Source of the DNA: a virus
Length of the DNA stretch: 31,035 nucleotides
Virus record (IMG/VR): IMGVR_UViG_3300022750_000029
Span: 1-31,035 of that record
Strand: one strand, 5' to 3'
Shown here: positions 7,320 through 13,940 of the stretch, in pieces
Position numbering within the stretch: position 1 is the first letter of the stretch
How the letters are laid out: each line of letters opens with the position of its first letter
The notes under the pieces: model-generated
The model's input: only the letters and a program-made list of their open reading frames with translations
Database searches by the model: none
What the model was told of the DNA's origin: nothing
Program-made: the position numbers and the translations under genes

Positions 7320-7380
7320 TGGTCGGGACGGAGTGATTCGAACACTCGACCCCTAGCACCCCATGCTTGCAGGGGCGCTA
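7320..7380 (-). tRNA. 3' fragment of tRNA-Pro(GGG), likely attachment-site remnant
   Basis: Read on the minus strand it runs from a D-stem-like TAGCGC through an anticodon arm with loop ATGGGGT (anticodon GGG), variable loop AGGGGTC-like, T arm GAGTG-TTCGAAT-CACTC, the acceptor 3' strand CGTCCCG and an encoded ACCA end at 7320. The 5' third is wrong: nothing before TAGCGC can pair with CGTCCCG, and one anticodon-stem pair is mismatched. A piece carrying the anticodon loop to CCA is what integrating elements leave behind or bring as an att site. It is very unlikely to make a working tRNA. Confidence 0.8.
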
Positions 7381-7574
7381 AAAAGCTATACAGAACAGTC
7401 CTTTGGAACGGCGCCCACTGCAATCGATGCCTGACCATGACTAACTGTGTTTTACGAATCCCCGCAAAAGTCCCTACCGGGTTTCGCCAAGAAATCCCCT
7501 GCATCCCGGCGTCCTGCCGACAGAACACAAATCGCTTGAACTGCTACGCTTTTCCTCTTCCACGGAGGAACACC

Positions 7575-7784
7575 ATGCCCAACTCTGACCTTCTCCCTTC
7601 CCTGCTGTTTAAGCTCAACGAAAACCAACTTGCCCTTGAGGCTGCCATCATGGAGCTGACTTTATGGGTCGAGCAGCGTGGCTCAGCAGAAGTGGCCGGA
7701 AATGTCCGCGGCGCCCTGCAGACGATCGACAGGAATGAAGAGTTCATCAAGATGACACTGGCCGTCCTAATGACGCCGGAGTGA
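7575..7784 (+). CDS. 69-aa repeated small protein, copy 2 (intact)
   Basis: Starts MPNSDLLPSLLFKLNENQLA and contains EAAIMELTLWVEQRG; it is predicted helical and acidic, with no signal or membrane segment. CGGAGG lies 7 bases before the ATG at 7575; an in-frame ATG at 7437 is rejected because it has no such site and the upstream part is not conserved. The same protein is encoded at 13323 (three or so substitutions) and as a broken copy at 1421. All three share about 40 bases of leader (CTGCTAC, CCTCTT and GAGGA blocks), so gene and control region move together. The function is unknown to me. Its repeated occurrence beside prophage or mobile genes suggests a phage-derived accessory protein. 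Confidence 0.75.
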   Translation: MPNSDLLPSLLFKLNENQLALEAAIMELTLWVEQRGSAEVAGNVRGALQTIDRNEEFIKMTLAVLMTPE

Positions 7785-7982
7785 CCTAACCTATTGATTT
7801 AAAACCGCTATGGCTCGTTTCTAGGGTGGCAAAACATCCGCTTTTTTGTGCTTATCCAAACGGTAACTCATGGCCTGCAGCGGAGGTTTTGCGCAAGCTT
7901 ACCTGCAGCTGACGGGAATTTTGTCGACGTCCGCACCTCCAATTTGTAGGGCGCATCGCCCTGCATACAGAGGCCATGAACA

Positions 7983-8105
7983 ATGCCGCAGTCGAAGCCA
8001 AAACCAGCTAAAGCAGAACAGCCGAAAGTTGAAAACCTGCCCAGCAAAAAAACCGGCAAGGTGTCTGGAAAGAAAAGGGGAAATGCAGATCCCAAACAGA
8101 AATGA
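7983..8105 (+). CDS. Small basic Lys/Pro-rich protein, 40 aa
   Basis: ATG at 7983 with AGAGG about 10 bases upstream opens MPQSKPKPAKAEQPKVENLP, then SKKTGKVSGKKRGNADPKQK and TGA. Lysine makes up about a third of it and there are six prolines, so it is very basic and probably disordered. Such peptides are seen as hypothetical proteins in Pseudomonas genomes. The strongly biased composition in one frame argues that it is real rather than random. No function can be assigned; nucleic-acid binding is possible. Confidence 0.5.
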   Translation: MPQSKPKPAKAEQPKVENLPSKKTGKVSGKKRGNADPKQK

Positions 8106-8198
8106 TCCAGGGTCGACCGCGCCCAAACCATGTATGAAAGCCGATGGCTTGGGTGCGGCAACACTTGATAGGACACCAACATGTCAAGGTGACCCCTA

Positions 8199-8435
8199 GG
8201 CCGATATAAGCTATTGATAGCCGATTCGCTCGGCCTACCAGTCCTCAGTGAAAACGCTAGATATTCAATTTTTGAAATCACACCACTCAAGCCTACCGAT
8301 GTTTTTGTTAGTAAGGTCGCGCTGACGGTAGAGTTTGGAGGTAACATCACAAGAACTGGGGAAGCGGCGCAGTATTTAGTACCTAACAGAAATGAGTGGT
8401 CGTCTGCTAAACTCATCGGTGAAATCGATAATTAG
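8199..8435 (+). pseudogene. C-terminal fragment of a toxin-like protein (copy 2)
   Basis: The frame is open from 8193 (after TGA 8190-8192) to TAG at 8435. It reads GRYKLLIADSLGLPVLSENA, then RYSIFEITPLKPTDVFVSKV, and ends EAAQYLVPNRNEWSSAKLIG EIDN. No ATG or ribosome site precedes it (only TTG at 8214), so it is a headless fragment rather than a gene. It sits 8 bases before the 104-aa gene, the standard order of toxin tip then immunity. The ending resembles the '...QY.xP....L...G.I' close of some NAD-dependent toxin domains (TNT/ART type), but this likeness is weak and only a suggestion. Confidence 0.5.
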
Positions 8436-8895
8436 GACCTAGCATGAACATTATAGTTTTAAAACAGAGCGCTATTGATCTTCGTGAGAAATTGGATTTC
8501 CACAAAGACAAAGAGCCGTCCGTGCTAGCCTTATATCAACAGCTTGAACATTTAATATCAGCAGCTGAACGTGGAATGATCAAAGAAAAAATGCAAGCGA
8601 GAGACATTCCTGGATACCGTACCTTTGTCGAGTCTAATTTAGAGGAACACTCCGACCTTTCGAAAGCCTATAATAATTTCTTTATTGAACTGAATGATGG
8701 CAGAAAGTCTGAGGCCTTCGAGATGTTACAAGAGATGTTAAGGAAAAGCAGGTTATAAGAATGCTTGAATCGTCTGCGTACCTTGCCGCGACTGCTACAG
8801 CACAGGCGCAAGCGAGCAATTTACGTCATGAAGCACTACCGGCAAGAAATTCCAGAGTCTCCCTACCTAGAGCGACCTGATTAGGGATCAGAGCC
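8361..8895. repeat. Direct repeat block A, copy 2 (partner 1584-2117)
   Basis: Toxin tail, 104-aa gene and trailing 3' sequence, matching 1584-2117. Immediately after GGATCAGAGCC (8885-8895) the copies part company. Confidence 0.85.
8444..8758 (+). CDS. Putative immunity protein, 104 aa (copy 2)
   Basis: Same family as the product of 1667-1981 and the same length. Copy 2 has MNIIVLKQSAIDLREKLDFH where copy 1 has D at residue 5 and an altered stretch from residue 18. The region from about residue 30 to the end is almost unchanged, including RDIPGYRTFVESNL and the C-terminal EMLQEMLRKSRL. Both copies are intact while the DNA around copy 1 has decayed, which suggests selection on the protein. 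No membrane segments are seen. It begins 8 bases after the stop of the toxin-like fragment. Role as immunity protein is inferred from gene order. Confidence 0.6.
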   Translation: MNIIVLKQSAIDLREKLDFHKDKEPSVLALYQQLEHLISAAERGMIKEKMQARDIPGYRTFVESNLEEHSDLSKAYNNFFIELNDGRKSEAFEMLQEMLRKSRL

Positions 8896-9432
8896 AATTG
8901 ACCGCGATGTAGTGCTAGGCGCAAGGCAAGCCGCAAATATTCTTGAGTTTGGGGTTTGAGCACCGGTCACCGCCACCAGTGGTGAATACCTGATCGAACC
9001 TGAGTGTTTGGGCATGTTCCGTAACCCATCTCAAAGATCTGCTGAGACGGCTGCCAACGCAACAAGCGAGGGGAATATTCCAACTACTACCGCAATAGAG
9101 CGGTACCTTGTTAGTTTGCGCGGATTTGTTGCATGGACGCTTCGGTGTCGAGCACGGTTAGATGCCCCTATACATCGTCAATAGCATGACATCGGGCGAT
9201 TGCCGAAGGGCCACGCAATAATCAGTCTTCGCGCATGAACTTTACATGCGCATATGCGTGATTAGAGCACCGACCATCATTCTCTTGTCATATTGCCCTA
9301 GTGCTTGTCCACATTTCGCATTCGGCGTAATCGGGCTCGCACGCCCATCATAGGCGTATTTGATCCAAGACTATATAGGCGTTCGGATCACATTCCTGGC
9401 AGCGTTCTAAGGTGGGTTCGTCGCCGTCACGT
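8896..9432. other. 537-bp segment present only in copy 2, no clear gene
   Basis: No ORF with a believable start, and no tRNA-like or CRISPR-like structure. It is bounded by imperfect 11-base direct repeats, GGATCAGAGCC (8885-8895) and GGATAATAGCC (9433-9443). In copy 1 these are fused to a single GGATCATAGCC (2107-2117). A near-palindrome CATGCGCATATGCGTG lies at about 9246-9261. Confidence 0.5.
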
Positions 9433-9901
9433 GGATAATAGCCACCCTCCCAGCGACCTCATTGTAGGCACGAGTCAATCACCTCAATCACCGTCTGAAG
9501 CCTCTCCCTCAGTTGAGGTAGCTCCGACGCAGTAAGCGCATGCGGTCTCCCTGCCATACCCAAAAACGCAGCCAAGGCCAAGTCAGAATGCCTCACCAAC
9601 GCCACTAAATGCTTACCACTCGGCCCGCTGCTCCCGGCCATCCAGTTCTTCACCGTTCTCTCATTCGCATTCGTCCAACGCATCAACGTCTTCGCCGCCT
9701 GGTGCGTCCCTCCTAGTTCCATATGAAGTGCCTTAGCGATGCAGTCTGCGTACTGTTGTTGAGTCAGAAAAGAGTTGCCCGTTTTTGTGAACATTTTTCC
9801 CTCCCCGGTCTTCTACCTTGTTTAGAGCCACTTTCTAAAAAACGAGATGCTGATCGCGGTCTCCGCGTTGTTTCCAGCGGCTGTTGATCAGAATGAGGAC
9901 A
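9433..9901. repeat. Direct repeat block B, copy 2 (partner 2107-2576)
   Basis: The 111-aa gene, the divergent intergenic region and sequence up to the recombinase ribosome site. It matches 2107-2576 except for scattered changes and one missing T. Confidence 0.9.
9459..9794 (-). CDS. Putative DNA-binding protein, 111 aa, divergent from recombinase
   Basis: Starts MFTKTGNSFLTQQQYADCIA with a very strong ribosome site (GGGAGG, 6 bases before ATG). The central NERTVKNWMAGSSGPSGKHL VALVRHSD segment (about residues 44-71) reads like a helix-turn-helix: 'ERTVKNW' is the recognition-helix style of XRE/Cro-like phage regulators, followed by a conserved helix ending in LAAFLGMAGR. It is transcribed away from the recombinase across about 110 bases, the usual layout for a repressor of the divergent operon. 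That regulatory role is inference. Its frameshifted twin is at 2133-2469, still joined to the same divergent leader. Confidence 0.7.
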   Translation of the reverse strand: MFTKTGNSFLTQQQYADCIAKALHMELGGTHQAAKTLMRWTNANERTVKNWMAGSSGPSGKHLVALVRHSDLALAAFLGMAGRPHALTASELPQLRERLQTVIEVIDSCLQ

Positions 9902-9906
9902 TGTCG
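9795..9906. promoter_or_regulatory. Divergent control region, 111-aa gene / recombinase operon
   Basis: Conserved between the two repeat copies (9795-9901 and about 2470-2576). It contains CGCGG-TCT-CCGCG and an outer pair CTGATC (9851) ... GATCAG (9887), which could be operator half-sites. The recombinase ribosome site AATGAGG is at its right end. No clear -35/-10 pair could be fixed. Confidence 0.4.
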
Positions 9907-11472
9907 ATGCAAACTCTCATTGGCGCGTATAACACTAGCAATGCCTCAACCGCAGCCATGGCGGCGGCGTATGTGCGCATGTCCACAGAGCACCAGCAGT
10001 ATTCGACAGAAAATCAGCTCGATACGATCCGCTTATACGCAGCAACACATGCGCTGGAAATCAACAAGGTTTACACCGACGCGGGCAAAAGCGGCTTGCG
10101 CTTGGAAGGTCGTGATGCTCTCAAACAGCTCTTCTTCGACGTAGAGAAAGGGCTAGCCAATTACTCGACAGTCCTGGTTTATGACGTTAGCCGTTGGGGT
10201 CGTTTCCAAGATCCTGACGTCAGCGCCAGTTACGAGGTGCGCTGCCGGCAAGCTGGTGTATCGGTTCAGTATTGCGCAGAGCAGTTCACCAACGACGGCT
10301 CACCGGTCTCCAATATCGTCAAAAGCGTCAAGCGCATGATGGCCGGCGAATACAGCCGAGAACTCTCGGTGAAGGTATTTGCTGGCCAATCGCGCCTGAT
10401 TCAGCTGGGGTATCGCCAGGGCGGCCAAGCGGGATACGGTTTGCGCCGGCAATTGGTCGACGGACATGGCTCGCCGAAAAACGAATTGGATCTTGGAGAA
10501 CATAAAAGCATCCAAACAGACCGTGTAATTTTAGTACCTGGCCCTCCAGCCGAAATTGAGATGGTGCATAACATCTATCGGCTGTTCGTCGAGGAAGGCA
10601 GAAGTGAGCGCGAAATCGCAGACTGGCTGAACTCGCAGCGAGTGCTTAATGACCGCGGCAGAGCATGGTCACGTGGCACGGTGCACCAAGTGCTAATCAA
10701 TGAAAAGTACATCGGCAATAACGTGTGGAATCACACGTCTTTTAAACTGAAGCAAACCCACACGCAAAACCCGCCTGAGGAATGGATACGAGCGAACGAA
10801 GCCTTCTGCCCCATCGTGAGCGTCATCCTCTTCAAGGCTGCTCAGTCGATCATACAAACACGCTCCTACCGCATGCCCGACGAGGAAATGTTGCACGCCT
10901 TGAAGGCAATCTATCAACGCACAGGTTATTTGTCGGGGATCGTCATCGACGAGTCTGAAGGTTGTCCCTCGAGTAGTGCGTACCAGCAGAGATTTGGAAG
11001 CTTGCTTCGATCTTACTCCCTGATCGGATACTCCCCTGCACGCGACTACCGGTACATCGAAGCCAACAAACGCCTACGTCAGATGCACCCGCTTCTCCTA
11101 CAACAAACGACTCAGAAGATTGCGGATGTTGGTGGGAAGGTCACTGTAGATCCATGCACCGACCTCATGGTGGTCAACCAGGAGATTTCGATTTCTTTGG
11201 TGCTGAGCCGTTGCCATGTGTCACCTACCGGCAGCAAGAGATGGAACGTCCGATTCGATTATGGATTGAGCCCAGACCTGACAATCGCAGTTCGAATGAA
11301 AGAGCAGGAAGAGGCGGCTCTGGATTACTACATTTTGCCAACGATCGACATCGAAACCCCTAGGCTCCGCCTTGCCGAAAGTAACCAGGCGAACCTCGAA
11401 ATTTACCGGTTCGACACCTTGGAGATCCTGTCTGAACTGGCACGCCGCAGTGAGTTTAGGAGGGTCGCATGA
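9907..11472 (+). CDS. Large serine recombinase, 521 aa
   Basis: Site-specific DNA recombinase of the resolvase/invertase superfamily. The N-terminal catalytic domain begins AAAYVRMSTEHQQYSTENQL, with the nucleophilic serine in VRMSTEHQ (about residue 26) and the conserved YDVSRWGRFQD motif near residue 95. The recombinase DNA-binding domain follows from about residue 160, with GYRQGGQAGYGLRR and REIADWLNSQRVLND...WSRGTVHQVLINEKYIGN. The C-terminal 200 residues lack an obvious four-cysteine zinc ribbon. I place the start at 9907 because GAGG is 8 bases upstream; ATG 9901 and ATG 9847 are alternatives, the latter lying inside the repeated leader. It overlaps the next gene by ATGA and forms an operon with two ParB-like genes. 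Its substrate site is unknown. Confidence 0.9.
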   Translation: MQTLIGAYNTSNASTAAMAAAYVRMSTEHQQYSTENQLDTIRLYAATHALEINKVYTDAGKSGLRLEGRDALKQLFFDVEKGLANYSTVLVYDVSRWGRFQDPDVSASYEVRCRQAGVSVQYCAEQFTNDGSPVSNIVKSVKRMMAGEYSRELSVKVFAGQSRLIQLGYRQGGQAGYGLRRQLVDGHGSPKNELDLGEHKSIQTDRVILVPGPPAEIEMVHNIYRLFVEEGRSEREIADWLNSQRVLNDRGRAWSRGTVHQVLINEKYIGNNVWNHTSFKLKQTHTQNPPEEWIRANEAFCPIVSVILFKAAQSIIQTRSYRMPDEEMLHALKAIYQRTGYLSGIVIDESEGCPSSSAYQQRFGSLLRSYSLIGYSPARDYRYIEANKRLRQMHPLLLQQTTQKIADVGGKVTVDPCTDLMVVNQEISISLVLSRCHVSPTGSKRWNVRFDYGLSPDLTIAVRMKEQEEAALDYYILPTIDIETPRLRLAESNQANLEIYRFDTLEILSELARRSEFRRVA

Positions 11473-12380
11473 CAGCTATCGAGACCCATCGCAGAGCGCT
11501 GATGCACATCGCCGAAGAGACGAACATTCAGCTCATTCCCATTGAAGAAATTCGGGTGCTTAATCCACGGGCACGTAACAAGCAAGTGTTCGCCAGGTTG
11601 GTTGAGAATATATCGGCGTTAGGCCTCAAGCGGCCGATTACGGTCGCCCCTACGATGGGCGGCACCGAACCCTATGAAATCGTCTGTGGCCAAGGTCGCT
11701 TCGAAGCATTGCAGGCACTTGGAGAGAAAAAAATCCCGTGCATCGTGGTGAGCGCTAGCGAAGCGGATCGATATCTGATTGGTTTAGTTGAAAACCTCGC
11801 GCGTCGAAAACATTCCAACCGTGAGCTTTTGGCCTCAATCCAGCTCCTCTCAGATCGTGGTTATACCTGCCCGCAGATTGCCGAAAAAACCTGTTTGGAT
11901 GCAGGTTATGTACAAGGGATTTTGGTGCTGTTGCGTCAGGGCGAAGAGCGACTGATCGCAGCCGTGGAAAAAGGCTGGTTATCCATAAAATTGGCGATGG
12001 AAATTGCCCGTTCGAAGGATGTCGATCTTCAAAAAGCCATGATGGAGGCCTACGAAAGCGGTGTACTCAAAGGCGAACAACTGATGAGGGTTCGCCGCCT
12101 CGTTGATAGGCGCAAAACCTTCGGAAAGCGGTACGGCCAGCAAGCACCTCGCGCAGAGAAACACACGCCCCAAAAGCTTCTAAAGGCTTATCAAATAGAA
12201 GTTCGCCGTCAGAAAGTCATGATCAAAAAGTCAGATATCAATGAGCAGCGGCTACTGATCATAGTAACCGCGATGCGCAAATTGCTCGCCGATGATTATT
12301 TTAAGACGTTGCTTCGTAACGAAGATATTCCGGATATGCCCAAGCCGCTGGCCGACCGGATCTTTGGAGAGACGCCGTAA
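11469..12380 (+). CDS. ParB/RepB-like partition protein 1, 303 aa
   Basis: ParB N-terminal domain from about residue 18: IQLIPIEEIRVLNPRARNKQ, then GQGRFEAL (74-81) and ENLARRKHS (108-116), which are the box I/II-type signatures of the ParB nucleotide-binding fold. A helix-turn-helix of the KorB/ParB kind follows at about 130-152 (SDRGYTCPQIAEKTCLDAGYVQG). The last 100 residues are basic (RRKTFGKRYGQQAPR). It resembles RepB-type plasmid partition proteins, which bind centromere repeats and normally work with a ParA/RepA ATPase, but no ParA is present here. The ATG overlaps the recombinase stop (ATGA) and the stop overlaps the next ATG (TAATG), so the three genes are translationally coupled. 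A role in DNA recognition for recombination or in stabilising an excised circle is inferred. Confidence 0.85.
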   Translation: MTAIETHRRALMHIAEETNIQLIPIEEIRVLNPRARNKQVFARLVENISALGLKRPITVAPTMGGTEPYEIVCGQGRFEALQALGEKKIPCIVVSASEADRYLIGLVENLARRKHSNRELLASIQLLSDRGYTCPQIAEKTCLDAGYVQGILVLLRQGEERLIAAVEKGWLSIKLAMEIARSKDVDLQKAMMEAYESGVLKGEQLMRVRRLVDRRKTFGKRYGQQAPRAEKHTPQKLLKAYQIEVRRQKVMIKKSDINEQRLLIIVTAMRKLLADDYFKTLLRNEDIPDMPKPLADRIFGETP

Positions 12381-13282
12381 TGTCAGAGGTCAAGCAGGCA
12401 TTCGAGAGTCGTGTAATCGCCATCCCCCTAGACCGAATCCTTCCATCGCGAAAGGTCGATCAACTTATAACTGGCAGCAAAAAGTACGCAAGTATTTTGA
12501 GCTCGATTAGAGAGCTGGGCGTCGTTGAACCCTTGGTGGTTCATCCCAAGCCCCTCATCGCAGGTGGAATATCTTCGTTCATGCTTCTGGACGGACATTT
12601 TCGTTTAGAGGCACTCAAGGCATTAGGCGCGACTGAGGCGCTATGTTTGATTTCTACCGACGATGAAGGGTTTACCTACAATCGGCAAATCAACAGGCTG
12701 ACGCCTATCCAAGAACACAAAATGGTCGTTACCGCTCTGAAAAAAGGTATTGAAGCTTCTCGGATTGCATCCGTGCTTGGCATCAATGTGGTTCGAGTTC
12801 ACGAAAGAGAAACCTTGCTGAAGGGCATCGCACCTGAAGTAGCGGAGATGCTGAAGGTTCGCATGGTATCGCAGGACGTGTTTCGCGCTCTTCGACTCAT
12901 GAAGCCTATCCGTCAAATCGAAACAGTTGAAATGATGATTTCAGCCAACTGCTTCACGAGAAATTATGCGCGGATGGTATTAGCTGCATCTCGCCCTGAG
13001 ATGCTGGTCGAAACAAAGAAAAAACCGAGTGACGTAAGTGCCGTCGACATTGCCCGAATGGAGCGAGAAATGGAAAACCTGCAGCATGATTACAAGCAGG
13101 TTGAGGATACTCTGGGCGAGACGATGTTGGTTCTGGTTGTAGCAAAAGGTTATCTCGTGCGCATCCTGCGTAACGAAACAATCGCAGGTTATGTTACTCG
13201 CTACTACGCAGAGCTACTCGAAGAGCTGGTGTCCATCATGGAAGCAGTAACCTCTGACGCGAGGCAGCTTGAACGGGAGTAG
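12380..13282 (+). CDS. ParB/RepB-like partition protein 2, 300 aa
   Basis: Distinct from its neighbour but of the same superfamily. The ParB-like fold runs through VIAIPLDRILPSRK, LGVVEPLVVHP, the DGHFRLEALKALGA box (71-84) and NRLTPIQEHKMV (105-116). Next comes a helix-turn-helix (ASRIASVLGINVVRVHERETLL, about 126-147) and a helical C-terminal half with a coiled-coil-like MEREMENLQHDYKQVEDTL near residue 230, probably for dimerisation. This matches RepB C-terminal-domain proteins annotated as 'plasmid partitioning protein RepB'. The canonical GERR arginines are reduced to GHFR, so CTP handling may differ from classical ParB. It is the last gene of the coupled recombinase operon; the 69-aa gene copy 3 starts 40 bases later. 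Confidence 0.8.
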   Translation: MSEVKQAFESRVIAIPLDRILPSRKVDQLITGSKKYASILSSIRELGVVEPLVVHPKPLIAGGISSFMLLDGHFRLEALKALGATEALCLISTDDEGFTYNRQINRLTPIQEHKMVVTALKKGIEASRIASVLGINVVRVHERETLLKGIAPEVAEMLKVRMVSQDVFRALRLMKPIRQIETVEMMISANCFTRNYARMVLAASRPEMLVETKKKPSDVSAVDIARMEREMENLQHDYKQVEDTLGETMLVLVVAKGYLVRILRNETIAGYVTRYYAELLEELVSIMEAVTSDARQLERE

Positions 13283-13322
13283 CGCTTGCCTGCTACGATC
13301 ACCTCTTCACCGAGGACTCACC

Positions 13323-13532
13323 ATGCCCAACTCAGACCTGCTCCCTTCCCTACTTTACAAGCTCAATGAAAACCAGCTCGCCTTGGAAGCCGCCATTATG
13401 GAGCTGACGTTATGGGTTGAGCAGCGTGGCTCATCAGAAGTCGCCGGCAATGTGCGAGGCGCTCTGCAAGCGATCGACCGGAATGAAGAGTTCATCAAGA
13501 TGACCTTGGCAGTGCTAATGACGCCGGAGTGA
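13323..13532 (+). CDS. 69-aa repeated small protein, copy 3 (intact)
   Basis: Begins MPNSDLLPSLLYKLNENQLA and ends IKMTLAVLMTPE. It differs from copy 2 by F12Y, A44S and T54A or thereabouts. The ATG at 13323 has GAGGA 6-8 bases upstream; the in-frame ATG at 13269 lies inside the end of the ParB-like gene and is not favoured. It sits between the recombinase operon and the SOS-controlled pair, with the same leader blocks as the other copies, so it probably has its own promoter. The function is unknown. Confidence 0.75.
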   Translation: MPNSDLLPSLLYKLNENQLALEAAIMELTLWVEQRGSSEVAGNVRGALQAIDRNEEFIKMTLAVLMTPE

Positions 13533-13576
13533 CCCAGTCGTCGCCCTACCCTCGCGGAAAAACGCCGCCTCGATTA

Positions 13577-13592
13577 CTGTATATCCAAACAG
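13577..13592 (+). promoter_or_regulatory. LexA (SOS) box
   Basis: CTGTATATCCAAACAG fits the gammaproteobacterial CTG-N10-CAG LexA consensus with the central TATAT. It lies 20 bases upstream of the GTG start of the coiled-coil gene and should repress the two-gene unit until DNA damage. Confidence 0.85.
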
Positions 13593-13611
13593 TATCCGTT
13601 AAGGCATCACC

Positions 13612-13938
13612 GTGGACCCGTACGAAATCGAAGACACCAGCGACTGGCTGGGCAGTCCGACCAGGCTCGAAACTTTGAAGCACTACGCGAGCATGCTCGA
13701 GGAGGATATTCAGGCGATGAAGCGGGAGCTTCGTGCAGCCAAGGAAAATATCACCGGGCTCATCACAATGAACGATGAGTTGTCCGCCGATCTCCTAAGA
13801 AAGCGTACGTGGATCGCCAACCTCGAATCGGAGACCACCGAGCAGTTGACCGACATCCAACGGCTGAACAGGATTCTCGACCAGAAAGAAGCCGTCATTC
13901 GGGAGCTGCAGGCGATCAAGCTGAATCACAGGAGATGA
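13612..13938 (+). CDS. SOS-regulated coiled-coil protein, 108 aa
   Basis: GTG start at 13612, with TAAGG 8 bases upstream and a LexA box just before that. The protein begins MDPYEIEDTSDWLGSPTRLE. From about residue 22 to the end it is a continuous heptad-rich helix (YASMLEEDIQAMKRELRAAK, then NDELSADLLRKR and LNRILDQKEAVIRELQAIK), so it is probably a dimeric coiled coil. No signal or membrane segment. The stop at 13938 is two bases before the ATG of the SRAP gene, so the two are one transcription unit. I know no named family; a partner or scaffold for the SRAP protein in damage repair is an inference. Confidence 0.75.
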   Translation: MDPYEIEDTSDWLGSPTRLETLKHYASMLEEDIQAMKRELRAAKENITGLITMNDELSADLLRKRTWIANLESETTEQLTDIQRLNRILDQKEAVIRELQAIKLNHRR

Positions 13939-13940
13939 CT

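Noticed and set aside
7437-7574. Upstream extension of the 69-aa gene to ATG 7437
   Set aside because: The other two copies begin at the equivalent of 7575, and the GGAGG site is placed for 7575.
7868-8416. 182-aa - strand open frame
   Set aside because: Overlaps the basic 40-aa ORF and the toxin-like fragment on the opposite strand; no ribosome site and no protein-like pattern.
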